Source of the DNA: Planctomycetaceae bacterium
GTDB lineage: Bacteria > Planctomycetota > Planctomycetia > Planctomycetales > Planctomycetaceae
Reading direction: 5' to 3'
DNA length: 64,000 bases
NCBI GenBank assembly: GCA_021732845.1
Contig: JAKFUF010000045.1
Location: 1-64,000, forward strand
Shown here: in pieces, positions 54,431 through 63,407 of the stretch
Layout of the letters: every line of letters begins with the position of its first letter
Numbering within the stretch: position 1 is the first letter of the stretch
Notes under the pieces: generated by a model
What the model was told of the DNA's origin: nothing
The model's input: the letters and a program-made list of their open reading frames with translations, nothing else
Database searches by the model: none
Program-made: the position numbers and the translations under genes

Positions 54431-54723
54431 AAGCCCCAAACCACTGAGAGAGGCTCAGGATCGTGCGTTGGGATGGCAGACCGTTCGTGGAGGCGGCCTG
54501 GCTATTGCATGGCGGGTTCGAGTCACGGAGTGACTCGGCAACTTTGCATGTGCATGCCCACGCGACGACACCGGCCGCGAACCGGACGCCAATGCGTTCC
54601 GGGCGATCGGGGGTCAATCTGGCGCAATTTTGCCCCGAGGGTTCGGTGGTGGAATGAATTCGTGCCAATCAACGCGATCAGCTCCACCACCCACATTCGA
54701 CGTCAACGGGGCTGGCACTGTTC

Positions 54724-54909
54724 TCAGGAACCGCAACTGCTGCAGCCACCGAGTGGGGCACCGCCAAAACCTTGATAGGAGGGGTAGGCCGCGGGGGCGT
54801 AGGCGGCACCGAATGAGCCGCCGCCACATCCGCCACATCGATTGCAACAGCACCCGGTCAGATTGCTCAGAGCGTACAGACTCAGGGCTACGAGCAGCAG
54901 CCTTTTCAT
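54724..54909 (-). CDS. Small Cys/Gly-rich lipoprotein
   Basis: 61 residues from ATG 54909, which has GAGGA eight bases upstream; the surrounding longer frame is not used. MKRLLLVALSLYALSNLTGC is a lipoprotein signal with the lipobox Cys at position 20. The mature part is CCCNRCGGCGGGSFGAAYAP, then a Tyr/Pro/Gly segment, ending GGCSSCGS. The paired cysteines could bind metal or form disulfides. Such small Cys-rich lipoproteins recur in planctomycetes; function unknown. Confidence 0.7.
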   Translation of the reverse strand: MKRLLLVALSLYALSNLTGCCCNRCGGCGGGSFGAAYAPAAYPSYQGFGGAPLGGCSSCGS

Positions 54910-55065
54910 AACCGGATTCCTCGGAAAGATGATTCGGAGAGATGATTTCAGCGACGGAGGCCGCCAGTGAGCGGCGGCTGAGAGGGAGCGTGGAATATCG
55001 GATTCCGACGCCTGCCGCAATAGGAATGTTTCCGGTTTTTCACCGTTTTCTGGGAAATGGCAAAG

Positions 55066-55175
55066 GGGAATGACGCAATGACCAATGAAACAATGACCAA
55101 TGCGTGGGAGGGGAACCGCTGTTGGGCGTTCGACTCTCACACATTGGTCATTGGGACCTTGGTCATTGATCCATT
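55066..55175. repeat. AATGACCAATG repeat hairpin
   Basis: AATGACGCAATGACCAATG and ACAATGACCAATG (55070-55112) face CATTGGTCATTGGGACC and TTGGTCATTGATCCATTG (55142-55176), forming a long imperfect stem. The left arm matches the elements after the tad ATPase and tadB genes. It lies in the 437-bp gap before the TolC-like gene. Confidence 0.7.
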
Positions 55176-55346
55176 GCCCGGGGCCCTGACGGAAATGTCA
55201 AACTCTGCCGGATAATCCGCCGATACTGACGTTAGCGGTTGTTCCGGTTACTCCGGTTATCCGTTGCTCACGGCGAGTTGGAAACGGCGATGATTCGCCT
55301 GTGCCGGCTCTTGTCTGCTTTTCCACGTTTTCGCTGCAGGTTTCCT

Positions 55347-57602
55347 ATGTCCTGTCTGAGATTCAACGCACGCCGACGCTGGCAAAAGGGCGTCAGTCTG
55401 TTGCTGATTGCTTCGATGCTGGCGGGCTGCTCGGCACCGGTGGAAAAGCCCAGGTATCTGGGTGCTGAAAGAGATCTGACGGCCTACGAGGACCAGTCAC
55501 TCAAGCTTGAGCATCCGGTCCTGGACCAAGAGGTGGAGACCCCGGCCTCGGTGGCGGCCACCGACAGCCCCCACACGCTGGGGGACACCCAGAAGCACGA
55601 CGAGATCTGGGAGATGCCCCTGGCCGAGGCGATTCACCTCGCCCTGACCAACAACCGCATCGTGCGGACGCGGGGCGAGTTCCTGTCGTCGGGCAACCAG
55701 CTCTACACCAACCCCGACAACATCACTAGCGTGTACGACCCGGCGATCCGTGACTCGGGCGTGCTGTTCGGCACCCGTGGCGTGGAATCGGCCCTGGCCG
55801 CGTTCGACACGCAGTTCACCACACGCCTGCTGTGGAACGAAAACAAACAGGTGCAAAACAGCCTGTTCGCCCTCAACGGCCTGACACCCGGAACGGTGCT
55901 GGACACCGACGGGGCGACGTTCAACACCGGCCTGACCAAACAGTTTGCCTACGGTGCGTCCGCGTCGTTGTCACACGCGTGGAACTACAACGCCAACAAC
56001 CTGCCTGGCCGGCTGTTCCGTTCGGCCTACGACGGCAACGTGCAGCTCAACTACCGCCAGCCCGTCTGGGCTGGCTCGGGCACCGAATACACCCGCATTG
56101 CCGGCCCGATCGGCGACAATATTGTCGGTCTGTCTGGCGTGAACCAGGGTGTGGTCATCGCCCGCATCAACACCGACATCACCCTGGTCGACTTTGAAGC
56201 CCAGGTGCGGAACATGCTGAAGGATGTCGAGGACATCTACTGGGACCTGTATCTCGCGTACCGGACCTACGACAGCCAGGTTGTCGCCCGCAACAGCGCC
56301 CTCGCCTCGTGGCGGAAAGTCTCCGCCCTCATGGCGGAAGGCTCCAAGGGCGGTGATGCGGCCGACGAAGCTCAGTCTCGCGAAGCCTACTTCGACGCCC
56401 GGTCACGGGCGGAGGATGCCCTGGGCGCAACGCAGACGGAAGGGCTGTATGCCCTCGAACTGCGGCTGCGGCGGATCTGTGGCCTGCCGGTTAACGACGG
56501 CCGCATCATCCGGCCGAAAGACGAGCCGAGCACGGCCGAATTCCAGCCCGACTGGCATGTCTCGCTGGCAGAGGCCCTCACCCGCCGCGAAGAGCTGCGT
56601 CGCCAAAAATGGAACATCAAGAGTCTGGAGCTGCAGTTGAACGCCGCCAACAGCCTGGCAAATCCGCGGTTGGACTTCGTGTCCAGCTATCAGATCAACG
56701 GCTTCGGCGACGACCTGATCGGCCACAACGGCGATGCCGGCACCAACGGTGCCGACTTTCAGAGTGCCTATCGCTCCATCGGTCGCGGTGACCAGACGGG
56801 CTACAGTGCGGGCTTCGAGTTCTCCATGCCGCTCGGCTTGAGAAACGCCCACTCGCAGGTCCGCAACATCGAACTGCGGCTGGCCAAGGCCCGCGATGTG
56901 CTGGCGCAGCAGGAGCTGGAAATCAGCCACGAACTGGCCAACTCCTTCCAGCAGGTTTCGTGGCGGTATGTGACTGCCCAGACGAACTTCAACCGCCGCG
57001 TCGCGGCGGCAGAACAACTGAAGGCGTTCCAGGCGAAATACACGTTCGGAGCCACGACTCTGGATCTCGTGCTGCAGGCCCAGTCGCGTCTGGCCGCGGC
57101 GGAAATCGCCTTCTACCGCAGCATCACCGAATACAACAAGGCCCTCAGCGACCTGCACTACCGCAAGGGAACACTGCTGGAACACAACAACGTGCATCTG
57201 TCGGAAGGGATGTGGACCGCGGAAGCCTACCGCGATGCCTTGCGGAAAGCCTGGGCTCGCAGCTACTCAATGCAGCCGCTCAAGGGTGATCCGCTCCGCA
57301 CCGAACCGGAGCCGTTCGTCAACGAGAGCGGTTTCCTGAGCGGCCCGGCACTCAACGGACTGGGCACATCACCTGCCCCAATGGATGGTTACGACGCCGG
57401 ACAAGCGGTGCCAGGCCCCGGTGAGGCACCTGCCGGCAGCGAGGACATGGTCCCAGGGCGGCTGCCCACGGAAGACCGGCTCAACCCTGATGCCGGTGCC
57501 CCTCAACCCGCCGCCCCAGTGTCCCCAGGTCCCGTGCCAGGTGCTGGGCCGACAGCCCGGCGGATGGTGCTGCCGGATGCTGGCGACAGCTCCGGAGAAT
57601 GA
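55347..57602 (+). CDS. TolC-family outer-membrane lipoprotein
   Basis: 751 residues from ATG 55347, which gives a lipoprotein signal with Cys28 (KGVSLLLIASMLAGC); earlier ATGs at 55239 and 55290 are possible. The central region has two outer-membrane-efflux repeats with coiled-coil helices (AEAIHLALTNNRIVRTRGEF...; LAEALTRREELRRQKWNIKSLELQLNAANS; RNIELRLAKARDVLAQQELEISHELANSFQQVSW). It should form a TolC-like channel. The C-terminal ~100 residues are Pro/Gly-rich and variable. It is longer than typical TolC (~450-500). No RND or membrane-fusion gene is adjacent. A strong terminator follows, separating it from the tad genes. Confidence 0.87.
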   Translation: MSCLRFNARRRWQKGVSLLLIASMLAGCSAPVEKPRYLGAERDLTAYEDQSLKLEHPVLDQEVETPASVAATDSPHTLGDTQKHDEIWEMPLAEAIHLALTNNRIVRTRGEFLSSGNQLYTNPDNITSVYDPAIRDSGVLFGTRGVESALAAFDTQFTTRLLWNENKQVQNSLFALNGLTPGTVLDTDGATFNTGLTKQFAYGASASLSHAWNYNANNLPGRLFRSAYDGNVQLNYRQPVWAGSGTEYTRIAGPIGDNIVGLSGVNQGVVIARINTDITLVDFEAQVRNMLKDVEDIYWDLYLAYRTYDSQVVARNSALASWRKVSALMAEGSKGGDAADEAQSREAYFDARSRAEDALGATQTEGLYALELRLRRICGLPVNDGRIIRPKDEPSTAEFQPDWHVSLAEALTRREELRRQKWNIKSLELQLNAANSLANPRLDFVSSYQINGFGDDLIGHNGDAGTNGADFQSAYRSIGRGDQTGYSAGFEFSMPLGLRNAHSQVRNIELRLAKARDVLAQQELEISHELANSFQQVSWRYVTAQTNFNRRVAAAEQLKAFQAKYTFGATTLDLVLQAQSRLAAAEIAFYRSITEYNKALSDLHYRKGTLLEHNNVHLSEGMWTAEAYRDALRKAWARSYSMQPLKGDPLRTEPEPFVNESGFLSGPALNGLGTSPAPMDGYDAGQAVPGPGEAPAGSEDMVPGRLPTEDRLNPDAGAPQPAAPVSPGPVPGAGPTARRMVLPDAGDSSGE

Positions 57603-57632
57603 GCCACGTGTCGCTAGAGACACAATTGAAAC

Positions 57633-57666
57633 CCGCCCGGCAGCGATGCAAATCGCTGCCGGGCGG
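57633..57666 (+). terminator. Rho-independent terminator after the TolC-like gene
   Basis: Perfect 15-bp stem CCGCCCGGCAGCGAT (57633-57647) and ATCGCTGCCGGGCGG (57652-57666) around a GCAA tetraloop, followed by TTTGCTTTGG; 30 bp after the stop codon. Confidence 0.85.
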
Positions 57667-57887
57667 TTTGCTTTGGCCGGCGAGCCGGATCCGGTGTGAG
57701 TCGGTCCGGTCTTTGTTTGACGGTCAAGCGGGGCCGTAGGGGCGTGTTGCAAAAAATCCTCGCGCACCGTGGCGAAACGTAAGCTAGGGTTTTTCTGAGC
57801 CACGCGGCATGGCCGCAGGGTCTCTTAATACGCATGCAATTGCCGTGACCGCGTCGCGCTTGTTCTTCTGCACAATCGGAGTCTTTC

Positions 57888-59225
57888 ATGCCCGCTCCCG
57901 CCACTCCCGTTCGCAATCCCCGTGGAGCCGAACCGCAACGGGAGAAGGAGAAGAGTTTTGAAGACCTCAAGACTCTGATTCACGCCCGCCTTGTCGAAAA
58001 GCTCGACCTGACCCGGCTGGGCGACCTGGAGGGCGATTCACTCCGCCGCGAGATCCGGCTGGTGGTCGAGCACTTGTGCGACACCGTGGACGTGATGCTC
58101 AACCGGGCGGAACGCGAGCGGCTGATTGAAGAAGTGCTGGACGAAACCTTTGGTTTCGGCCCGCTGGAGCTGCTCCTGAAGGATCCAGGGGTCAGCGACA
58201 TCATGATCAACGGGCCGAAGAAGGTGTTCGTGGAACGCAAGGGGCGCATTGAGCGTTCGCCCGTGACCTTCCGCGACAACGCCCACCTGCTGCAGATTCT
58301 CGACCGCATTGTTTCCAAGATGGGCCGCCGCATCGACGAAACGTCGCCGATGGTCGACGCCCGTCTGCCCGACGGTTCGCGTCTCAATGCCGTCATCCCG
58401 CCGCTGGCCCTCGACGGCCCGTCGCTGTCGATTCGCCGCTTCGGGTCGAACCCGCTGGCCTTGGAAGACCTCCTGCGGTTTGGTGCGTTTACGCCAGAAA
58501 TGGTGATGCTGTTGGAAGGGGCGATCAAAGCCCGGTTGAACATGATCATCTCGGGCGGTACTGGCTCGGGTAAAACGACGTTGCTCAACACGCTGTCGAG
58601 CTTCATTCCGCACGACCAGCGCGTGATCACGATTGAGGACGCGGCCGAACTCCAATTGCAGCAGGAACACGTGCTGCGGCTGGAAACCCGCCCGCCGAAC
58701 ATTGAAGGCCGCGGCCAGGTGACTGCCACGGACCTGGTGAAAAACGCCCTGCGTATGCGTCCCGACCGGATCATCATCGGCGAATGCCGCGGTGCGGAAA
58801 CGCTGGACATGCTGCAGGCGATGAACACCGGCCACGAAGGCTCGCTGACCACGATCCACGCGAACACCCCGCGCGACGCCGTGTCGCGCCTGGAAACGAT
58901 GATCATGATGGGCGGCATCGAGCTGCCGATCAAGGCGTTGCGGCAGCAGTTTGCCGGCGCGGTGGACCTGATCATTCAGGCCAACCGCTTGCAGGGCGGC
59001 CCCCGCAAGATCACCCATATCACGGAAGTGCTGGGTCTCGAACAAGAGACGGTGATCATGCAGGACATCTTCCTGTTCGTGCAGGACGGGATCGACGAGA
59101 CCGGCCGGGCCTACGGGCACTTCGAAGCCACGGGTGTCCGGCCGTCATTCATGGACCGCCTGGAAAGCTCTGGCGTCCGGTTGCCCGCGAACCTGTTCGC
59201 CGCGCGGTCGCTGAATGGACGGTAG
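57888..59225 (+). CDS. tadA: Tad pilus secretion ATPase (CpaF/TadA)
   Basis: 445 residues, start ATG 57888 with GGAG six bases upstream. It is a type II/IV secretion hexameric ATPase of the CpaF branch that powers assembly of Tad/Flp pili. Visible: the N-terminal helical domain (KSFEDLKTLIHARLVEKLDLTRL), GFGPLELLLKDPGVSDIMINGP, Walker A GGTGSGKTTLLNTL (~223-236), Walker B/Asp and His boxes in RMRPDRIIIGECRGAETLDMLQAMNTGHEGSLTTIHAN. It is followed by TadB and TadC homologues in the same direction, each after a ~240-bp spacer holding heptamer repeats. Confidence 0.95.
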   Translation: MPAPATPVRNPRGAEPQREKEKSFEDLKTLIHARLVEKLDLTRLGDLEGDSLRREIRLVVEHLCDTVDVMLNRAERERLIEEVLDETFGFGPLELLLKDPGVSDIMINGPKKVFVERKGRIERSPVTFRDNAHLLQILDRIVSKMGRRIDETSPMVDARLPDGSRLNAVIPPLALDGPSLSIRRFGSNPLALEDLLRFGAFTPEMVMLLEGAIKARLNMIISGGTGSGKTTLLNTLSSFIPHDQRVITIEDAAELQLQQEHVLRLETRPPNIEGRGQVTATDLVKNALRMRPDRIIIGECRGAETLDMLQAMNTGHEGSLTTIHANTPRDAVSRLETMIMMGGIELPIKALRQQFAGAVDLIIQANRLQGGPRKITHITEVLGLEQETVIMQDIFLFVQDGIDETGRAYGHFEATGVRPSFMDRLESSGVRLPANLFAARSLNGR

Positions 59226-59228
59226 TGG

Positions 59229-59305
59229 GGAATGACTCAATGACCAATGAAGCAATGACCAAGGGTGAAATCCAAATGACAAATGACAAATGACAAATGA
59301 CAAAT
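59229..59305. repeat. AATGACCAATG/AAATGAC element after tadA
   Basis: AATGACTCAATGACCAATGA, AGCAATGACCAAGG, GAAATCCAAATGAC and then four AAATGAC heptamers. A nearly identical block begins right after tadB at 60457. The rest of the 244-bp spacer shows no gene; AAAATCGAAAATC iterations precede tadB. Confidence 0.75.
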
Positions 59306-59469
59306 CGCGTTACGTTGATCGTGGGCGGTTTTGTTCCCAAGGCTCATTCGGTGAGCTACGGTTTTGCAGGTCGTTTGTCATTGATGAACCAGTCGAGAGG
59401 CTGAAGCACCACGAGTGACGCGGTCCACAGCCAATCGAAAATCACACATCGAAAATCGAAAATCCTCCC

Positions 59470-60456
59470 ATGTCCATCGTCATCATCTCTGTCGCGGCCT
59501 TCATGGGTGTCGCCACGCTCGTGGCGGCGCTGGCGATGCTGTTTGGCGACTACGGAAATTCGAAGGTTGAAGAGCGGCTGGGCGTGCTGATGTCCCGCAA
59601 AGGCGGCGGCACCGGGGCCGAAGAAGAGGCGATCAAAGGCGGGGTGATGCGGGAGGAGGTGTTCCGCGAAGGCATGGATGGCATCATGGGTGTCATCAAC
59701 AACTTCGCGAGAAAGTTCGGCAACCTGAACCAGGTGTTCGAACAGGCCGATTCGCCCATCGGTGCCAACACGTTTCTGCTGCTCTCCGGCGGGTTTGCCT
59801 TCGTCGGCGTCGCCATCGCCGCCGCGGCTCAGGCCCCCTATCCGCTGTATCCACCGGTCGGCCTGATGACCGGTTCATTGCCACTCATGTGGCTCCTCTG
59901 GCGGCGCAGTTGCCGGCTGGGAAAGTTCGGCAAGCAACTGCCGGACGCGCTGGAAATGATCGGCCGGGCGCTGCGCTCGGGCAACAGTCTGGCGCAGGCC
60001 ATCAAGGTGGTCGTGGAAGAAATGCCGGCTCCGATCTCGACCGAGTTTGGCATCGTCTATGAAGCTCAAAACCTCAACGTGCCGCTTGACCTCGCCCTGA
60101 AGGACATGTTCAAACGTGTGCCCAACATGGACCTGAAGTTCTTCGTGACCTCGGTCGCGATCCAGCGGCAGACCGGCGGTGACCTGGCCGAAATCCTCGA
60201 CAAAATCGGGCATATCGTCCGTGAACGGTTCAAAATCCTGGGACAGGTGCAGGCCCTCACCGGCGAAGGCCGCATCAGCGGCATCGTGCTGATGGCCCTG
60301 CCGATCGCCCTGTTCTTTGGCGTGTACTACATGAACCCCGACTACATGATGCTGCTCTTCACCGACCCGCTGGGGCGAAAAATGATCGCCGCTGCCGTCG
60401 TGCTGCAGATCCTCGGGGCGATCGTGATCAAGAAGATTGTGAACATCAAGGTGTGA
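59470..60456 (+). CDS. tadB: Tad pilus inner-membrane platform protein TadB
   Basis: 328 residues with the T2SSF (GspF-like) domain. An N-terminal helix (IISVAAFMGVATLVAALAMLFG), two central helices (FLLLSGGFAFVGVAIAAAA and PVGLMTGSLPLMWLL), the TadB signature LPDALEMIGRALRSGNSLAQAIKVVVEEMPAPISTEFGIV and RVPNMDLKFFVTSVAIQRQTGGDLAEILDKI, and two C-terminal helices are in the usual order. It forms the membrane platform of the Flp pilus with TadC and the TadA ATPase. No Shine-Dalgarno is obvious upstream. Confidence 0.93.
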   Translation: MSIVIISVAAFMGVATLVAALAMLFGDYGNSKVEERLGVLMSRKGGGTGAEEEAIKGGVMREEVFREGMDGIMGVINNFARKFGNLNQVFEQADSPIGANTFLLLSGGFAFVGVAIAAAAQAPYPLYPPVGLMTGSLPLMWLLWRRSCRLGKFGKQLPDALEMIGRALRSGNSLAQAIKVVVEEMPAPISTEFGIVYEAQNLNVPLDLALKDMFKRVPNMDLKFFVTSVAIQRQTGGDLAEILDKIGHIVRERFKILGQVQALTGEGRISGIVLMALPIALFFGVYYMNPDYMMLLFTDPLGRKMIAAAVVLQILGAIVIKKIVNIKV

Positions 60457-60642
60457 AATGACCCAATGACCAATGAGGCAATGACCAAGAGCGAAATCCA
60501 AATGACAAATGACAAATGACAAATGGGTCGCCAATTGGAATCGCGGCTCGGTGTCATAGAGTCGGACTTCGGCCTGGCTGTCTAAGCTGTGTGAATCAAC
60601 AAGTGACCAATTTGTCATTTGTCATTTGTCATTTGTCATTTG
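60457..60642. repeat. Heptamer repeats between tadB and tadC
   Basis: 60457-60526 repeats the element found after tadA (AATGACCCAATGACCAATGA, GCGAAATCCAAATGAC, three AAATGAC heptamers). 60611-60642 carries four TTTGTCA heptamers in inverse orientation, so the two tracts can pair across ~85 bp. No gene in the 238-bp spacer. Confidence 0.75.
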
Positions 60643-60694
60643 TGCTTCACCTCCGCTCACCTCCTGACCTCGTCCTCCCTCATCCGTTCGTGCC

Positions 60695-61627
60695 ATGAAC
60701 ATCGCCCAAATTCTTCCGTTCGCAGTCTTCGGCGGCATCGCGTGCGCCGTGTGGGCCTTGCTGAACCAGTTCTCGGGCGACAACAACAAGGCCCTGCAGC
60801 GGCTGGATGAGTTGCGGAAGGGAAAGGATCGCACGCCCGACGGCAAAGCCGATGGCGTGGGCGGGATGATCTCGAAGGCCGCTCCCGCGCTTTCCAAGGT
60901 GTTGCAGCCCAAATCCGAACTCGAGCAAAGCAGCCTCAAACTGCGGTTGTGCAATGCCGGTTTCGGTTCACCCCGGGCTTCGGAAATCTACCTGGGGATC
61001 AAGGTCGTCTCGATGCTGTCGGGGCTGGCGATCGGCGCCGGCATCGGCATCAGCTTCTGGGGCATGACCCAAAAGGGGATGTTCGCCGTCATCATCGGCG
61101 GCGGCCTGGGGTTCTATCTGCCTGAACTGGCCCTGACGTTGCTCAAAAAATCGCGGCAGGATCGGATTTTTCTCAGTCTGCCCGACGCCCTCGACCTGCT
61201 GGTTGTGTGTGTGGAAGCCGGGCTTGGTTTGGATGCGGCCATGCGCCGCGTGTCGGATGAACTGAAGGATACCGCTCCGGATTTGACCGCCGAGTTCAAC
61301 GTCTGCAATCTGCAACTGCAAATCGGCCGTCCCCGCCGCGAAGTGCTGCACGACCTGGGGATCCGCTCCGGCGTGGATGACCTCAAGGCCCTCGCGGCGA
61401 CGCTGATCCAAGCTGACCGATTCGGCTCGGGAATCGCCGGCGCGCTCCGCGTCCAATCCGATGCCATGCGCGTCAAACGGTCGCAGCTCGCCGAAGAGCG
61501 CGCGGCTCAAACCGCGGTGAAGATGATCTTCCCGCTCGTGCTGTTCATCTTCCCCGGCATCTTCGTGGTCCTCGTCGGCCCCGCGGCCATCCAGATGGTG
61601 AACAAACTGCTGAAGGTCAACGCGTGA
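60695..61627 (+). CDS. tadC: Tad pilus inner-membrane platform protein TadC
   Basis: 310 residues of the TadC/GspF-like family: N-terminal helix (AVFGGIACAVWALLNQF), a basic region, then KSELEQSSLKLRLCNAGFGSPRASEIYLGIKVVSML, paired helices, and the family segment FLSLPDALDLLVVCVEAGLGLDAAMRRVSDEL with FGSGIAGALRVQSDAMRVKRSQLAEERAAQTAVKM. Terminal helix FPLVLFIFPGIFVVLVGPA. Together with TadB it forms the Flp pilus platform. Further tad genes (pilin, RcpA, RcpC) are not in this window. Confidence 0.93.
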   Translation: MNIAQILPFAVFGGIACAVWALLNQFSGDNNKALQRLDELRKGKDRTPDGKADGVGGMISKAAPALSKVLQPKSELEQSSLKLRLCNAGFGSPRASEIYLGIKVVSMLSGLAIGAGIGISFWGMTQKGMFAVIIGGGLGFYLPELALTLLKKSRQDRIFLSLPDALDLLVVCVEAGLGLDAAMRRVSDELKDTAPDLTAEFNVCNLQLQIGRPRREVLHDLGIRSGVDDLKALAATLIQADRFGSGIAGALRVQSDAMRVKRSQLAEERAAQTAVKMIFPLVLFIFPGIFVVLVGPAAIQMVNKLLKVNA

Positions 61628-61630
61628 CCG

Positions 61631-62243
61631 TAGCGTCGGCTTCAGCCGACCGGCGGGAGACTGCCCCTTCGCTGGAATCAGGGGCGGGTCCGGCGGGGCA
61701 GGTCGCCGTGGTGGGTTGAAACCCACGCTACGTAGCGTCGGCTTCAGCCGACCTGCGGTAGGTAGACCCTCCCTTCGCTGGAATCAGGGGCGGGTCCGGC
61801 GAGGCAGGTCGCCGTGGTGGGTTGAAACCCACGCTACGTAGCGTCGGCTTCAGCCGACCTGCGGTAGACTCCCTTCGCTGGAATCAGGGGCGGGGTCGGC
61901 GGGGCAAGTCGCCGTGGTGGGTTGAAACCCACGCTACGTAGCGTCGGCTTCAGCCGACCGGGGGAGACTCTCCCTTCGCTGGAATCAGGGGCGGGTCCGG
62001 CGGGGCAAGTCGCCGTGGTGGGTTGAAACCCACGCTACGTAGCGTCGGCTTCAGCCGACCTGCGGGAGACCCTGCCTTCGCTGGAATCAGGGGCGGGTCC
62101 GGCGGGGCAAGTCACCGTGGTGGGTTGAAACCCACGCTACGTAGCGTCGGCTTCAGCCGACCTGCGGGAGACCCACCCTTCGCTGGAATCAGGGGCGGGT
62201 CCGGCGGGGCAAGTCACCGTGGTGGGTTGAAACCCACGCTACG
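61631..62243. repeat. Six-unit ~100-bp tandem repeat
   Basis: Units start at 61631, 61733, 61839, 61939, 62040 and 62142 (periods 100-106 bp). Each contains TAGCGTCGGCTTCAGCCGAC (hairpin GTCGGCT/AGCCGAC), CCCTTCGCTGGAATCAGGGG, CGGGTCCGGCGGGGCA and GTGGTGGGTTGAAACCCACG (hairpin GTGGGTT/AACCCAC). Differences are mostly in the short segment after the first hairpin. It lies between tadC and the desaturase gene. Confidence 0.9.
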
Positions 62244-62358
62244 GGTCCGGCGGAGCAAGTCCGGTCAGCCGGGCTTGCGTGGGAGACGTTCGGGGATCAC
62301 ACTGTATTCTTCCCATTCTCTCCGAGCTGACCCAGACCAAAGATCGCGGACGTCGACC

Positions 62359-63342
62359 ATGGAACAAGATCTCATTGCCGAACCCGATCGCGATGTGACC
62401 GAGATCGACCAATGGTGGAGGCAGATTGACTGGGGCTGCGTGGCCGGGATTACCGTCCTGCACATTGGCGCGGCCTGCACGCTGGTGCCGCTGTTTCTGC
62501 CGGCGGGCTCGCCCTTAACGAAATACTTCTTCAGTTGGGAAGCCGTCATCCTGTTCCTGGTGCTGCAGTTCGTCTGCGGCATCTCGAACAACATCGGCAT
62601 GCACCGGCTGCTGACGCACCGGACTTATAAGACCTGGAAGTGGTTCGAGTACTTCCTGGCGGCGATGGCGACGCTGAACTGGCAGGGTGGACCGATCTGG
62701 TGGGTGGCCTCGCACCGCCTGCACCATCGCCTGTCCGACCGCCATGGCGATCCGCATTCGCCACGCAACAATTTCTTCTGGGGCCACATCGGCTGGATGA
62801 TGGTCAAGGATCCGCGGTTCGCGACGCTGGACAGCTACGGGCGGTACGCCGCCGACATCAACAAGGATCCGGTCCACCGCTTCATCGAGACCTACCGCGT
62901 GCTGTGGCACTTCGTGGTCGCAGGCATCTGCTACTTGATTGCCGGCTGGCCGGGCGTGCTCTGGGGAGCGTGCCTGCGGACCGTGGCGATCGTCGAAGTC
63001 ACCGGCCTGGTGAATTCGGCCTCCCACCGCTTTGGCTATCGGACCTTCAACACCAACGACGATTCCCGCAACTTGTGGTGGGTGGCGTACATCACCTACG
63101 GCGAGTGGCACCACAACCATCATGCGTACCCGAACTCCGCCCAGCACGGGTTTTACTGGTGGGAATCGGATTTGAGCTTCCAGATCATCACCGCCCTGAG
63201 CTGGGTGGGAATCACGTGGGACATCCGCACTCCGCCTAAAACCCTGCTGGCTGCCCCCCGACAGACCGGGCTGCTGGAAGTGCCAGAGGACGCCATGCCG
63301 GAACGGGCGTCACAGCTCGAAGTGGCTCGTCTAACCTCGTGA
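62359..63342 (+). CDS. Acyl-CoA/acyl-lipid desaturase (delta-9 type)
   Basis: 327 residues from ATG 62359; the frame runs upstream through the tandem repeat but that part is repeat-encoded and rejected. It is a membrane di-iron fatty-acid desaturase: three histidine boxes HRLLTHR (~81), HRLHH (~119) and HHNHH (~251), with transmembrane helices between them (WEAVILFLVLQFVCGISNNIG; CVAGITVLHIGAACTLVPLFL; FVVAGICYLIAGWPGVLWGACL). SASHRFGYRTFNTNDDSRN is the family motif before the last box. It should introduce a cis double bond into acyl chains for membrane fluidity. Single gene; electron donor not nearby. Confidence 0.93.
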   Translation: MEQDLIAEPDRDVTEIDQWWRQIDWGCVAGITVLHIGAACTLVPLFLPAGSPLTKYFFSWEAVILFLVLQFVCGISNNIGMHRLLTHRTYKTWKWFEYFLAAMATLNWQGGPIWWVASHRLHHRLSDRHGDPHSPRNNFFWGHIGWMMVKDPRFATLDSYGRYAADINKDPVHRFIETYRVLWHFVVAGICYLIAGWPGVLWGACLRTVAIVEVTGLVNSASHRFGYRTFNTNDDSRNLWWVAYITYGEWHHNHHAYPNSAQHGFYWWESDLSFQIITALSWVGITWDIRTPPKTLLAAPRQTGLLEVPEDAMPERASQLEVARLTS

Positions 63343-63407
63343 ATCGCTGCTCAATTCGCTGTGCTCCCATTCCGCCAAACCACGAGCAGTGTACTTTCCG
63401 CTCTTGA

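Larger units (their letters stand above)
52630..54540. repeat. Array of REP-like hairpins arranged in ~468-bp units
   Basis: After gatB ~2 kb carry no gene. Blocks starting near 52630, 53251 and 53719 repeat the same order: GCGGAGCGAGAGGCAACAC, GAGTCAC-TCC-GTGACTC palindrome, TTGCCCTCCAACGCGA, GGGCGCAAGCTC, another GAGTCACGGAGTGACTC, then a REPIN-like triple hairpin. The second and third blocks are 468 bp apart; the first is longer because of an inserted element at 52745. The GAGTCACGGAGTGACTC palindrome occurs at least eight times up to 54540. A degraded half copy of the REPIN lies near 54256. Confidence 0.85.

Noticed and set aside
61631-62243. CRISPR array
   Set aside because: The entire ~102-bp unit is conserved, with no short repeat plus unique spacer pattern, and no cas genes are nearby.
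62023-62358. N-terminal extension of the desaturase
   Set aside because: The extension is encoded by the tandem repeat (reiterated LKPTLRSVGFSRPAGDP); family homology starts at ATG 62359.
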